From Maea johnstoni (Eukaryota; Annelida; Polychaeta; Spionida; Magelonidae): DNA of 64,000 bases. The notes below the pieces were generated by a model. It had not been told where the DNA came from. It did no database searches and saw only the letters and a program-made list of their open reading frames with translations. Position 1 is the stretch's first letter. Each line of letters begins with the position of its first letter. A program made the translations under genes and the position numbers. The stretch is from positions 40,364,940 to 40,428,939 of the forward strand of contig OZ012685.1 in assembly GCA_963942565.1 (NCBI GenBank), given 5' to 3'. Shown one piece after another: positions 23,683 through 35,381 of this stretch.

Positions 23683-23984
23683 ATATTTTTAAATATTTGT
23701 GCCATTTTCTATATAAAAATGTAAAGACTGCTCAGAAAATCATCTTGCTCACTCGGGCAAGTGAAAACTAAAATGTACTTTCCCGAAAGCTCTTGTGATG
23801 ATCATGTGATCAATGCTGCAATCTACATATATTGTCACTTACACCTTAGATCTTAGATGAATTTTAAAAAACAAGTGGATATGAAACGAGCCGGTCAACC
23901 TGAACAGACTAGCCTCAACCAATAGTCCAAAAGTCAATTTCACAAACACCCGTCGAGTCCGGCCCTTCCACTAAAGCTTATATA

Positions 23985-24350
23985 TAGGACTGTCATTGAT
24001 ATGACAAGTATCGATCGATCGAAATAATTTTTCCAATTAATCGAGAAAAAAATATTATGTTAATCGAATCGAATTAATCGAAACACATTTTTTCAGCCTT
24101 TTACGCAAATTTTTAGCCGACGCTATTAAGAATTTTGAAAAGAAACTTAAGTGTCTAATCAGAAAGTGTTGAGAAAACCTTCATTGTCTTTGCATTGTGG
24201 GAATCTTAGGATCCTAGCCACAAAAATAGTAGGAACATGTGAAAATATTTGTTTACTGCAGTTCTTCACAATCGAATCAAAATAATCGGAATCGAAAAAT
24301 AAAATGTCAATGATCGAATCGAAAAAAAATGGATGTCAATGACAGTCCTA
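23985..24350. mobile_element. hAT-type MITE with exact 8-bp target duplication
   Basis: Ends TAGGACTGTCATTGATATG and the complement of TAGGACTGTCATTGACATCC are flanked by CTTATATA at 23977-23984 and 24351-24358. The AT-rich inside carries AATCGA-type inverted repeats. It interrupts the dispersed repeat that resumes with TAGTAATTGGTCTCTCA. A relative lies inverted at 33250-33610. Confidence 0.92.
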
Positions 24351-24496
24351 CTTATATATAGTAATTGGTCTCTCACTAGTCAGTCGCTACATATCCATTC
24401 TTTTCTACTTCTAAACCTTAGATTCATGAAGAGAACATGGATTGGTCCTCGCGTACCAATAACATTACCCTGGGACCTCATAATAAAGGACCACCC

Positions 24497-27299
24497 AAGG
24501 TCAAGGGCGGTTGGATGCATCTCACAGCCAATGGCCGCTGGCCATAGACTGTGAGATGGCCTTGCGTTTCAAACATAGCTGCCAGGTGAGGTCTGAATGG
24601 CTGATATATTATGAATTAGATGATCAAATACAGATGGAATCAAGATGAGAAACCTGAACAGGCTAGCCTCAATCAGTGTCAACTAATATCCCATAATTGG
24701 TGCTCTGCACATGCCCAGCCGATGCTGGCGATCAGGTTTCTGTGTAATGTATGCGATACGAGAGCCCTGATTGGTCCTTTTATTCACGTAACCTAACGCT
24801 GATGCCAGATCAGTGACTCCTGGCATGGGTCCAGCCCTTCACTGTAGCACATATAGTAATTGGTCTCTTACATATGGTTACCATGATAGTGCTTAAGGGC
24901 AACAAATGAGGCTATTGGGATTAAGATCAAACCAGGCTGCTGGGTTGGACAACCCAAGGTCAAGGGCGGTCGGATGCATCTCACAGCTGAGGGCTGCTGG
25001 CCAGGGACTGTGAGATGCCTCAGACCTACCGAGATCTGGCATTTCCAACATCGCTGCCTGGCGAGGTCTCAAAAGCTGTTATATTATGAATCAGATGACC
25101 AAACACAAGTGGATTTGAAACCAGCCGATCAACCTGAACAGGCTAGCCTCAACCGCTGTCAACTAATATCCCATAATTGGTGCTCTGTGCATGCCAAGCC
25201 GATGCTGGCGATCAGGTTTCTCTGTAATGTATGCGATACGAGAGCCCTGATTGGTCCTTGTTCTCACGTAACCACACGCTGATGCCAGATCAGTAACTCC
25301 TGGCATGGGTCCAGCCCTTCACTATAGCACATATAGTAATTGGTCTCTTACATATGGTTACCATGATAGTGCTTAAGGGCAACAAATGAGGCTATTGGGA
25401 TTAAGATCAAACCAGGCTGCTGGGTTGGACAACCCAAGGTCAAGGGCGGTCGGATGCATCTCACAGCTGAGGGCTGCTGGCCAGGGACTGTGAGATGCCT
25501 CAGACCTACCGAGATCTGGCATTTCCAACATCGCTGCCTGGCGAGGTCTCAAAAGCTGTTATATTATGAATCAGATGACCAAACACAAGTGGATTTGAAA
25601 CCAGCCGGTCAACCTGAACAGGCTAGCCTCAACCGATGTCAACTAATATCCCATAATTGGTGCTCTGTGCATGCCAAGCCGATGCTGGCGATCAGGTTTC
25701 TCTGTAATGTATGCGATACGAGAGCCCTGATTGGTCCTTTTATTCACGTAACCTAACGCTGATGCCAGATCAGTGACTCCTGGCATGGGTCCAGCCCTTC
25801 ACTGTAGCACATATAGTAATTGGTCTCTTACATATGGTTACCATGATAGTGCTTAAGGGCAACAAATAAGGCTATTGGGATCAAGATCAAACCAGGCTGC
25901 TGGGTTGGACAACCCAAGGTCAAGGGCGGTCGGATGCATCTCACGGCTGAGGGCTGCTGGCCAGGGACTGTGAGATGCTTCAGACCTCCTGAGATCTGTC
26001 ATTTCCAACATCGCTGCCTGGCGAGGTCTCAATAGCTGTTATATTATGGATTAGATGACCAAACACAAGTGGATTTGAAACCAGCTGGTCAACCTGAACA
26101 GGCTAGCCTCAACCAATGTCAACTAATAGCCCATGATTGGTGCTATGTGCAAGCCCAGCTGATGCTTGCGATCAGGTTTCTCTGTAATGTAATCGATACG
26201 AGAGCCCTGATTGGTCCTTGTTCTCACGTAACCACACGCTGATGCCAGATCAGTAACTCCTGGCATGGGTCCAGCCCTTCACTATAGCACATATAGTAAT
26301 TGGTCTCTTACATATGGTTACCATGATAGTGCTTAAGGGCAACACATGAGGCTATTGGGATTAAGATCAAACCAGACTGCTGGGTTGGACAACCCAAGGT
26401 CAAGGGCGATCGGATGCATCTCACAGCTGAGGGCTGCTGGCCAGGGACTGTGAGATGCCTCAGACCTACCGAGATCTGGTATTTCCAACATCGCTGCCTG
26501 GCGAGGTCTCAAAAGCTGTTATATTATGAATCAGATGACCAAACACAAGTGGATTTGAAACCAGCCGGTCAACCTGAACAGGCTAGCCTCAACCGATGAC
26601 AACTAATATCCCATAATTGGTGCTCTGTGCATGCCAAGCCGATGCTGGCGATCAGGTTTCTCTGTAATGTATGCGATACGAGAGCCCTGATTGGTCCTTT
26701 TATTCACGTAACCTAACGCTGATGCCAGATCAGTGACTCCTGGCATGGGTCCAGCCCTTCACTGTAGCACATATAGTAATTGGTCTCTTACATATGGTTA
26801 CCATGATAGAGCTTAAGGGCAACAAATAAGGCTATTGGGATCAAGATCAAACCAGGCTGCTGGGTTGGACAACCCAAGGTCAAGGGCGGTCGGATGCATC
26901 TCACGGCTGAGGGCTGCTGGCCAGTGACTGTGAGTTGCTTCAGACCTCCCGAGATCTGTCATTTCCAACATCGCTGCCTGGCGAGGTCTCAATAGCTGTT
27001 ATATTATGGATTAGATGACCAAACACAAGTGGATTTGAAACCAGCTGGTCAACCTGAACAGGCTAGCCTCAACCAATGTCAACTAATAGCCCATGATTGG
27101 TGCTATGTGCAAGCCCAGCTGATGCTGGCGATCAGGTTTCTCTGTAATGTAATCGATACGAGAGCCCTGATTGGTCCTTGTTCTCACGTAACCACACGCT
27201 GATGCCAGATCAGTAACTCCTGGCATGGGTCCAGCCCTTCACTGTAGCACATATAGTAATTGGTCTCTTACATATGGTTACCATGATAGTGCTTAAAGG
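24497..27299. repeat. 480-bp tandem array (six units) with 960-bp higher-order period
   Basis: AAGGTCAAGGGCGG recurs at 24497, 24956, 25436, 25916, 26396 and 26876; the last five are exactly 480 apart. Units starting at 25436 and 26396 are alike (TATTCACGTAACCTAACGC), and 25916 and 26876 share their own variants (CACGGCTGAGG, AATCGATACG), giving a dimer repeated twice. Each unit contains an inverted pair GCATCTCACAG/CTGTGAGATGC. The ~100-residue frames inside do not match any family I know and are not kept in all units. Confidence 0.95.
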
Positions 27300-27840
27300 G
27301 GAACTAAAGGCTCACATACATATTAGCTTATATGAAAGTAATACACTTCAAGAATAGGATGCTGTCCTCCTTTTTCTCTTAGTGAGCCCATGAGGGGAGA
27401 ATTTTGAGTTTTGCTACCAGCTTCAGCCAGCCCCTAGCAGCCCCTGGTAGCAGCCATGTTGCTCTACTGCTATCAGCTGCGACCTAAATGGGTGGCAGCC
27501 CACTTGCTGTGCCCTAGCTCTGGGCAGCGCATCATAGACTGTAGTGCTCTATACACCAAGTCTCTTCGAAAGTTGCATAAAAACTTGTATGAGTATCAAA
27601 CAGGTAAATGGTAAAATCATGAGCAGCAATTGGTTGTACAAAAAGACAGGGTGGTAGAGTTATTTTTCATATATTTCCTGTTGGTAAATTCAGACAAAAA
27701 CAGTGGCTAGCATCACTGAATTTCTGTCCTGAAGCATGTATGTAATATTCTCATCAGTCATCACTATTGTAAATTGTACTTAATGTACTAGAACACACCT
27801 CCCAGGGGAGATCAAGTAAGGGAGGGCCATCATGTGCTTA
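27300..27840. repeat. Dispersed repeat, inverted relative at 40.65-41.49 kb
   Basis: GCTCACATACATATTAGCTT, AGTAATACACTTCAAGAA and the CAGCC/CAGCCCC-rich part reappear in reverse complement at about 40650-41490, where a hAT element splits the copy. No coding frame is maintained. Confidence 0.7.
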
Positions 27841-27844
27841 GATT

Positions 27845-27989
27845 ATGGGGATTAAGATTGAGCCAGGCTGCTCAGGAGGTCTGTTGCATCTCACAGCCTC
27901 TGGCCTGCGGCCTCGGCTGTGAGATGCATCAGCCCCCTCGGCCTTGCCCTTGGGTTATCCAACACAGCAGCCTGGATCGATCTTAATGG
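27845..27989. repeat. Hairpin MITE related to the 480-bp array unit
   Basis: GATTAAGATTGAGCCAGGCT at the left and AGCCTGGATCGATCTTAAT at the right are inverted, enclosing GCATCTCACAGCC and GGCTGTGAGATGC. The same motifs make up the left third of each 480-bp unit, so the array probably grew from a copy of this element. Confidence 0.75.
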
Positions 27990-28374
27990 TTATCATATCA
28001 TGATAAGATATATTTTGCTTTTAGATTTTTGGGAAGAGAAGGCCAAGAACTCTCCAAAAAGGGCCAGACTGAGCCCTTTTATGAAATGGTGCCAAAATGA
28101 AAACAATATTAATTAATCAATTATTAATAATAATAATAATAATATTCAATTGTCATTTGATATTGCGCCCTTTCCATATAAACATGCTCAAAGGCGCATT
28201 ACATTCATTGTCAAAGGATAGATGTTGATATCCACATAGTTATTTGATAAATACATCTTTGAACAGATGTGTTTTCAGTTGTCGTTTGAACTGGGCGCCC
28301 CAAAATGGCAATTGTAAAATCTTTGGGTGTCCTATTTTTCAAGGGAAGCCACATATCATACTCAGATTACAACC

Positions 28375-28721
28375 CAGGGCCCAACGTTAACTTTTGTGGC
28401 GACTTGCCCAGTAGGGCAAGTTAGATTCAACTTTCACTTGCCCCACTAAAACCTTCACCTGCCCTTGAAAAGTTTTATGTTTTATAATGTTTCATTTAAA
28501 ACCAAGTAGAACATAGTGCTGGTATGTGAAAGCATATTTTCTAGGACAAGCTTGGATTCCAGACCACAAAACTTGCACATATTCTCAAAAGTAAACCTGA
28601 AATATACACAGCATACTTGCCCAGTGGGGCAAGCAAGATACAGTTTTCACTTGCCCTACAGGTATAATTCACAAATTCTACTTGCCCGGGGCAACGGGGC
28701 AAGCACCAATGTCGAGCCCTG
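28375..28721. mobile_element. hAT-like MITE, CAGGGCCCAACGTTAAC
   Basis: Starts CAGGGCCCAACGTTAAC and ends ATGTCGAGCCCTG. Its interior repeats CTTGCCC and GGGCAAG. Other copies or fragments: 30163-30477 (same strand) and 35150-35381 (inverted). Confidence 0.8.
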
Positions 28722-29064
28722 CAACCGTAAAAATGTATTTACTTTAATATTGTAATAAGGCATAATGTCATAGGAATAAAACTGGAGGAAAATTTTCAAC
28801 TATACCCTGAATTGACATTTTTGAAAATTAATCCCAGAAAAGGTTTGGATGTCCCGACTCCCGAGGGGGGATTTTTGAAGGACCGGGTGTCAAAATGACT
28901 CCCAGATGCCCTGATTTTGGCCGCTACAAACTTTAAGGGGTTGAAGGCCCTGCTGATCGACCCACCCTTATGGGCATGTGCGTAAAATTGTAAAAAGGAG
29001 CCTGGCCCTTAATCACGCTCCAGATCTCCTAGCACAGGGTCCCTGGGACAGCCAAACTCATAGA

Positions 29065-29400
29065 CAGGGCTCAACGCTAACTCAAACTGTTACTGGCCCC
29101 GTAGGACCTGTAACACCTAGGATCTACTGATCCTGCAAAGTTTTTACTGGTCTACAAATTTTTCTTTAATATAAAATGAAAAAAAACATTGCATTAAATC
29201 TACAGACAACATTGATTTTTATCTTCATTTCTTTCAAAAACATTTGGCACATTCTTGAGGGGAAACTTGTTAACAAGAATGTCCCCAAATGTTTATTGGC
29301 CCTGTAGGACCTGTTGAATTATTTTTCTACTGGCCCTAATCCATTTTGGGAATTTTTTACTGGACTGGGGCCATAGGACCACTGTTAGCGTTGAGCCCTG
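29065..29400. mobile_element. hAT-like MITE with perfect 17-bp inverted ends
   Basis: CAGGGCTCAACGCTAAC and its exact complement bound 336 bp rich in TACTGGCC and TAGGACC. Flanks share ATAGAC. Non-coding. Confidence 0.85.
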
Positions 29401-29655
29401 ATAGACTAGCTCATAGTCTAGGATTAACTTAAATATTGCTCTTCTCTGTTCTGGTCTATGTTTTGCTTAACCCTTCCAATGTTAAGGCAACTTTCGTCCA
29501 AAACAAAAGGACGTAAGATTTTTGAAAATCATTTAAACCCTGTCATGTTGGTATTCATTGGATAGCTCTCCTTATTTTCAAGAGAGACCACAATATACCC
29601 AGATTACAACCATAAACATGTATTTACTTACTAAAATAAGGCATAATATCCTTAT

Positions 29656-29999
29656 CAGGCCTCAACACTTATTCAAAATGATACTGGCCTTGTAGGACCA
29701 GTAACACCTAGCATCTACTGGTCCTGCAAAATGTCTACTGGTCCTAGATTTTTTCTTTAACATAAGAAGAAAGAACATTGCATAAGATTCACCACAACAT
29801 TTATCTTTATAACTTGTATCTTCATTTATTTCAAAAACAATTGGGGACATTCTCAGGGGGAAACTTTTTAACAAGAATGTCTCCAAATGTTTAATGGCCC
29901 TGTAGGACCAGTTGAGGTATTTTTTTACTGGCCCGAAGCTGTTTTTTGGGAATTTTTACTGGCCTGGTGCCATAGGTTTACCATTAGCGTCGAGCCCTG
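29656..29999. mobile_element. hAT-like MITE, relative of 29065-29400
   Basis: Starts CAGGCCTCAACACTTA and ends TTAGCGTCGAGCCCTG, with the same TACTGGCC and TAGGACCAGTAACACC interior. A truncated third copy begins at 40234 (CAGGCCTCAACCCTA). Confidence 0.8.
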
Positions 30000-30162
30000 C
30001 TTATACAATTTCAGGTGAATTACATCGAGATGATTTTTGTTCTGATTGAAATATTCATTTAAAAAAAATCCTTAAAAAAAATATTTAGGTGTCTTGAAGG
30101 GCAATTTTTGAAGGATTTAGGTGTCCAAATGATGCCATGCTTGCTAAGTCTATGATATAGTC

Positions 30163-30477
30163 CAGGGCACGACATTAACTTTTGCGGCAACTTGCCCAGT
30201 AGGGCAAGTGAGATTCAACTTTCACTTGCCCCACTCCAACTTTCACCTGCCCTTGAAAAATTGTATGTTTTTTAATGTTTCCTTTAAAACCGAGTGGAAC
30301 ATGGTGCTGGCATGTGAAAGCATATTTTCTAGGACAAGCTTGAATGCCACCACAAAACTTGCATACATTCTCAAAAGTAAACCCGAAATAAATACAGCAT
30401 ACTTGCCCAGTGGAGCAAGCAAAATACAGTTTTCACTTGCCCTTCAGCTATAATTTACAAATTCTACATGCCTAGGA
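30163..30477. mobile_element. Truncated hAT-like MITE, relative of 28375-28721
   Basis: CAGGGCACGACATTAAC opens a copy sharing CTTGCCCAGTAGGGCAAGT and TTTTCTAGGACAAGCTTG; the right terminus is missing. The following 30478-31250 holds no recognised element or gene. Confidence 0.7.
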
Positions 30478-31249
30478 CTTTTATTACTATTATGGCAATA
30501 TGATATAATAAACATCACAGCATGGTGACTTGTGAGTCCTCATTTATGGTAGGCTGAGCTTTTAAATACGTCCTTTTGTGTCATTTGTGATTCTAGTTGA
30601 GATTTATAATTTGAAGGGATAAGTAGCGAACCTTCTTATCCCTCACATATCAAAAAACATAATTCTATTTGAAGGTGCAAAGGTCCATGACAGGAAATGG
30701 TCACATAGAACTTTTTAAAGTCACTAGTTACAACTTGTACCCTCAAGAGCACGCTTAAACTCCTATACTAAGCTGCAAGCCGGTGTATCATATACTTCCT
30801 TACTTAAATATACCACTTTTTAGTAGTTATTTCCAATAAAACCGCTTTTATACTCAATTTTCCACTGCAAGTGGAAATCTTTAAGACTGTCTATTCTTGC
30901 GGTAACACCCATCCTGTACTGCCACAGTTGACTGCATTTGACCCATAAATAGATAACGACCTGCACGGCCAGTACCTGTCAGATAGATAGCGTTCTCTGG
31001 GGAGAGCGAAAGGCAGGAAGCATAGCGGAAGCACAGTGTGCCTTCACCAGCGACACTCCACAAGTTGAGTCTGGCCGACATACCCTATGCGCACATTTCC
31101 TGTAATGTCCTGTGTATGAAACTTCTGGAAACAATTAAAAAATAATCACAGATTTACATATTCTTTGAAAGAAAGTTGATGGTTGGAGTTCTAATCAAAA
31201 AATCTCTCAATATTTTCTAAATGGAGCTTTTTTCAGAGAGATTTCACTT

Positions 31250-32160
31250 TTCACCAAATGGTCTAGCCTTTTGGGGGGGAAGGGGGGGGGGGAGTGCTAC
31301 CGGCACGAATCTCCTAACCTGTCAATCATTGCAGTGGCCCAACACTACTGGCGACAGCCCTTAAAACAATTTCTCTACTGAACCCTGGTCACATATCAGT
31401 ATCTCAAGGTAAATCATGTGTTTCTTCATCTGAATCAAATTCAACCTCATCTTTGGTCCATTTGTCATGTAGTCCTCTCTTCCCTCCAGGACTGAAATAA
31501 AAAAGGAAGACACTACAAATAGGGCCTGTTAGATAAAACATATCAATTTTGTCCCCAATGCCTTCACTACTGTGAACTAGCATGTTATGGCCTAACTGAA
31601 AGGGGCACCATGCTGTGATGTTTATATAAGCACATGATGGCCTTCCCTTATCTGATCTCCCCTGGGAGGTGAGCTCATGGCAGTTGTGTATTCCTGCCTC
31701 CTGGTTTGTGTGGCAGGCAGGAAATGTGTAGGATTCACCTTACATACAATCAAAATTTCCAGGAGACATACCAATGACTGTGTCAAGAGACCTGTTTACT
31801 GGGAATTGGGGGCCTGATACTTAATGTTGCTTTAGGGTTAATTTGTGAAAATATGGTAATTTCTTGAGAATTTTACAGAATGAGATTTTGTCTAAACATA
31901 CGCCTTTTTCATCAATATCAGATCAAATGTGACTGGCTAGGCCATTACTGATTTCAGTAAGAGACAAACCATCAAAGAAACTCCCATAGGCTTGCACACA
32001 GGAAAATATTTTTGCCTCAACCACATAATAGAACTATATCCATACTACCCACCTGATCACCCATAGCCACTTTTGGTTCAAAATCCTAAGGATTTGCATA
32101 CCTAAACATCTTGAATGTGCTTCAGGGCAGGGAATACCTCCCTTCTAACTTAGACGAAGA
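31250..32160. other. Unassigned intronic DNA with a G-run and a dispersed repeat
   Basis: A G-rich run (about 31273-31294) may form G-quadruplex. The stretch 31835-32020 is the uninterrupted version of the repeat split by the 25-kb block. 31555-31690 matches 27780-27850 in inverted form (CTCCCCTGGGAGGTG). No gene is seen. Confidence 0.5.
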
Positions 32161-32400
32161 AAAGAATGGATATGCAGCGAGAGACCAACTACTGTGTGTG
32201 TTATAGTGCAGGGCTGGTCACAACAGGGGTTTCAGATCTGGCATTAGGGTGAGGTCATGAGGGAACAAGGACCAATCAGGGCTCTCGCATCGTTTACATT
32301 ACAGAGAAACCTGTGTGCCAGCATCATCTGAGCATGCACAGAGCACAACTTTTGGGAAATTGGTTGACCGCCTGGTTCATATCCACTTGTTTTATTTTAA
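32160..32400 (-). repeat. Dispersed SINE-like repeat, related to the array unit
   Basis: GGACCAATCAGGGCTCTCGCAT and GAGAGACCAACTACT match the complement of the 480-bp unit. Further copies: 34615-34890 and 42895-43110, the last two directly after (TA)n. No Pol III promoter boxes were recognised, so the SINE label is tentative. Confidence 0.6.
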
Positions 32401-32599
32401 GCTTCTGACCAATGGGAGCTAATAAAAATTTGACACCCCCCTCCAAACGTAATTTAGAATCGGCGACAACCTACAACCTGCTGAATAGGAAGTATTAAGA
32501 GCAGTATGGTGAAGATATGAACATAGGGGAGTCAAAATGAATCCTGATTCATACAATAATTTGGAGTTACGATTATCCTCCTTTTTTCTGCCATATTTA

Positions 32600-33095
32600 T
32601 GCAAAATTGTAATTAGCCTGTTGTTAGTGATGAAGCAAACTATAGTAACCCAGTGAAAACCACCGCTTAACACCAAGTCATTGGTCACATTCTAACATGA
32701 CCTCTGGGATCAAGGAACAACCAAACATTTTGGAATTGGGGAAAAGAAAGTAACTTTTTCTGCCGCACTAACCAGTTGTAAGTGGTTTAGGAAACCAGAT
32801 TACCCAGCAAAAACCACTGCCTAATCCAAGTCACTGGCAACTTTCTCACACAGTGACTGGGTTTTGAAAGATCAATACCTGTGTTTTGTTTTTCATTCTT
32901 GAACGACTTACATGTATATTAAATCAAAAATGAAATAACATCTCACGGAATGGTACTCTGATAGTATTAGTAGGAGCTCTACTACTATTATCTACCATCA
33001 ATTTATATTGATGCTATTTTAATGACTCTGTTTCTTGATTTGTATGACCTGTGTTGTCACTTGTCAGGGACCTCAGTACATGGAGCATATTTAAG
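32600..33095. repeat. Left arm of a ~0.5-kb inverted repeat pair
   Basis: Inverted with respect to 43290-43850. Shared stretches include GTGGTTTTCACTGG, TTTACTATAGTTT-like sequence, CCACTTACAACTGGTTAG and GACTCTGTTTCTT, with indels. The pair brackets about 10.2 kb that includes the LINE. Confidence 0.75.
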
Positions 33096-33945
33096 CTATC
33101 TGGACAATGCAGATGTTATATACACAGCATTTATATCAAATTTTAAAGTCGTGGCTATGAACAGTTGAGTACTAAGTACGTACTAAACTGTTCACTTGCA
33201 GGTAATTACGTGCTACTAACTGTCTAGTATACCGGTTAGCGTCACCCTGTAGATCTGTCATTGACATCCATTTTTTTTCGATTAGATCATTGACATATTA
33301 ATTTTCGATTCTGATTATTTCGATTCGATTTTGAAGAACTGCACTAATAGAATATTTTCACATATTCCACACTATTTTTGTGGCTAGGATCATAAGAAAT
33401 CTCACAACGCAAACACATTTAAGGTTTTCTCAACATTTTTTTTATTGAATAATTGAGTATTGGCTAAAAATGGCAAAAAATGGTGTAAAAGGCTGACAAA
33501 ATGTGTTTCGATTAATTGACATATTAATTGACATAATATTTTTTTCGATTAATTGGAAAAATTATTTCAATCGATCGATACTTGTCATATCAATGACAGT
33601 CCTATCCCTATCACCCTGTGTCCTGCACTGCCTACCACCACCATCACCAGAGGCAATGCCCAACCGGTCTTACACAGCCTGCTGAGGTAAAGCAGAATAT
33701 AAGGTCACTGATAAGCACAGGGCTTGAAAGTGCCCTGCTTCTTTGGTGCCAGCTGGTCAGGGACTGACCTAGATTCAAGGCTGATAAAGCTCTGTCCCCA
33801 ATGTGTTTATTTTTAGCATGACTATACAGCAAGTTTATCTCAGGTGGTCAGGTTCAATGCTCATGTGCATCTCACTTGGCAGTGCCAGAATAGGATATTG
33901 GACTACAGCCTTCATTCTAGGCTATTGTAAATATAGGCCTGTGTC
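33095..33945. repeat. Direct repeat of 42.30-42.80 kb, split by a hAT MITE
   Basis: AGTACTAAGTACGTACTAAACTG, AGCCTGCTGAGGTAAAGC and TTTATTTTTAGCATGACTA recur in the same order at 42390-42670, which lacks both the MITE at 33250 and the one at 33948. Confidence 0.8.
33250..33610. mobile_element. hAT-type MITE with 8-bp duplication TCACCCTG
   Basis: TCACCCTG lies at 33242-33249 and 33611-33618. The right terminus reads TAGGGATAGGACTGTCATTG on the minus strand, the left TAGATCTGTCATTGACATCC. The paralogous segment at 42467-42474 (TCACCCTA) is the empty site. The interior is the inverse of 23985-24350. Confidence 0.92.
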
Positions 33946-33947
33946 AG

Positions 33948-34247
33948 CAGGGACTTAGCCAGGACCCGTCCTACCTGTCTTTTGAACAGCTAGTTTCTTA
34001 AAAACCTCCTGTTTGGACAGGCAAAAATTTCTATCAAGATTTTTCAATTTTGACTTTTGGGAGGTATTTTCCTAACAAACCATCTCCTAGATCATAGCTG
34101 AAGTGTAAATTGCCCTTTTTGACAAAGGGCTACTATATGTGGTTGGTATGAGGATTTAAAGTGGATTAGTTGCTAAATCTGGACGGGCAGAAATTTTGAA
34201 ATAGCTATTTTAGACAGGCTTTTTTGAAATCCTGGCTAAGCACCCTG
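33948..34247. mobile_element. hAT-type MITE, CAGGGACTTAGCCAGGA
   Basis: Ends CAGGGACTTAGCCAGGA and TCCTGGCTAAGCACCCTG. CCTGTGT on both sides is a probable imperfect duplication, and the paralogue at about 42796 lacks the element. Same family as 14388-14710. Confidence 0.85.
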
Positions 34248-34256
34248 CCTGTGTGT

Positions 34257-34281
34257 ATATGTATGTATGTATGTATGTATG

Positions 34282-34338
<57 letters not shown>

Positions 34339-34532
34339 ATATATATACATATATATGTACAGGTGAACTTGGATATGACAGACTCGATGGGACCAGGAAA
34401 TTCAGGTCCGTCATATGCAAAATCCGTCGTATACATATGACCAATACTTGATATGCATCGGACTGGGACCAAGCATATCGTCCGTCATATGCAAAAATCT
34501 GTTGTACAGTGGTCCGTCATATCCAAATTCAC

Positions 34533-34607
<75 letters not shown>
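34257..34607. repeat. (TA)n array split by a MITE
   Basis: TA-rich tracts at 34257-34359 and 34536-34607 are separated by a 176-bp element (34360-34535). Confidence 0.9.
34360..34535. mobile_element. TA-targeting MITE inserted in a (TA)n array
   Basis: CAGGTGAACTTGGATATGAC and the complement of CAGGTGAATTTGGATATGAC are the ends, with TA on each side. The interior repeats GTCATATGCAAAA. Non-coding. Confidence 0.85.
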
Positions 34608-34610
<3 letters not shown>

Positions 34611-35149
34611 ATATAACTTTAGATGATGAAAAGAATGGATATGTAGCAAGAGACCAATTACTATATGCGCTATAGTGAAGAGCTGGACTCATACCAAGTC
34701 ACTGATCTGGCATCAGCACAAGGTCACGTGGAAACAAGGATCAATCAGGGCTCCCATATCAATTACATTACAAAGAAACCTGACCGCCAGCATCAGCTTG
34801 GAATGTGAAGAGCACCAGTTTTGGGCTATTAGTTGACACTGGTTGAGGCTAGCCTGTCCAGATTGACCGGCTGGTTTCACATCCACTTGTGTATATATGT
34901 TTATCATTTTACTACAGAACAAGCCATTTTCACAGAAATCCTAAATTCGTCCCTGCCAGAGAGGTAGATACCAAGGAGATGCAGCGAGGGGTTAATTACC
35001 ATGCAGTGACATTAATGCTAATTTTCATTCTTATGCTACATGTATTTTCTATTTTTTCAATTCATAGCAGACCTCTATAGATGGAATATTTTGAAGGTGA
35101 TCTAACAAGGAAAGTTCTGTACATTTGTTCTATATACTAAATTACTGAT

Positions 35150-35381
35150 CAGGGCCTGAGATTGTGGCTTGCCTCGGGCAAGTAGATTTTGTAAATTATA
35201 GGTGATGGGCAAGTGAAAACTGTATTATCTTGCTGGCTCCACTGGGTAATTACAGTGTATATATTTCAGGTTTACTTTTGAGAGTGTGGTCTGGCAACCA
35301 ATTCTTTTCCTAGAAAATATGTTTCCACATGTCAGCACCATGTTCTATGTGGTTTTGAATGAAACATTGTAAAACATAAGA
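35150..35381 (-). mobile_element. hAT-like MITE fragment, inverted relative of 28375-28721
   Basis: CAGGGCCTGAGATTGTGG at the left, then GGCAAGTAGATTTTGTAAATT, CAGGTTTACTTTTGAGA and TCCTAGAAAATATG in inverse order to the other copies. The stretch 35382-36050 holds further unassigned repeats and no gene. Confidence 0.7.

Noticed and set aside
24974-26599. Recurring ~100-residue frames starting MHLTAEGCWPGTV
   Set aside because: They come from the 480-bp array; other units interrupt the frame and no family match is known to me.
24497-27299. A CRISPR-like array
   Set aside because: 480-bp units without spacers in a eukaryotic intron; an ordinary satellite.
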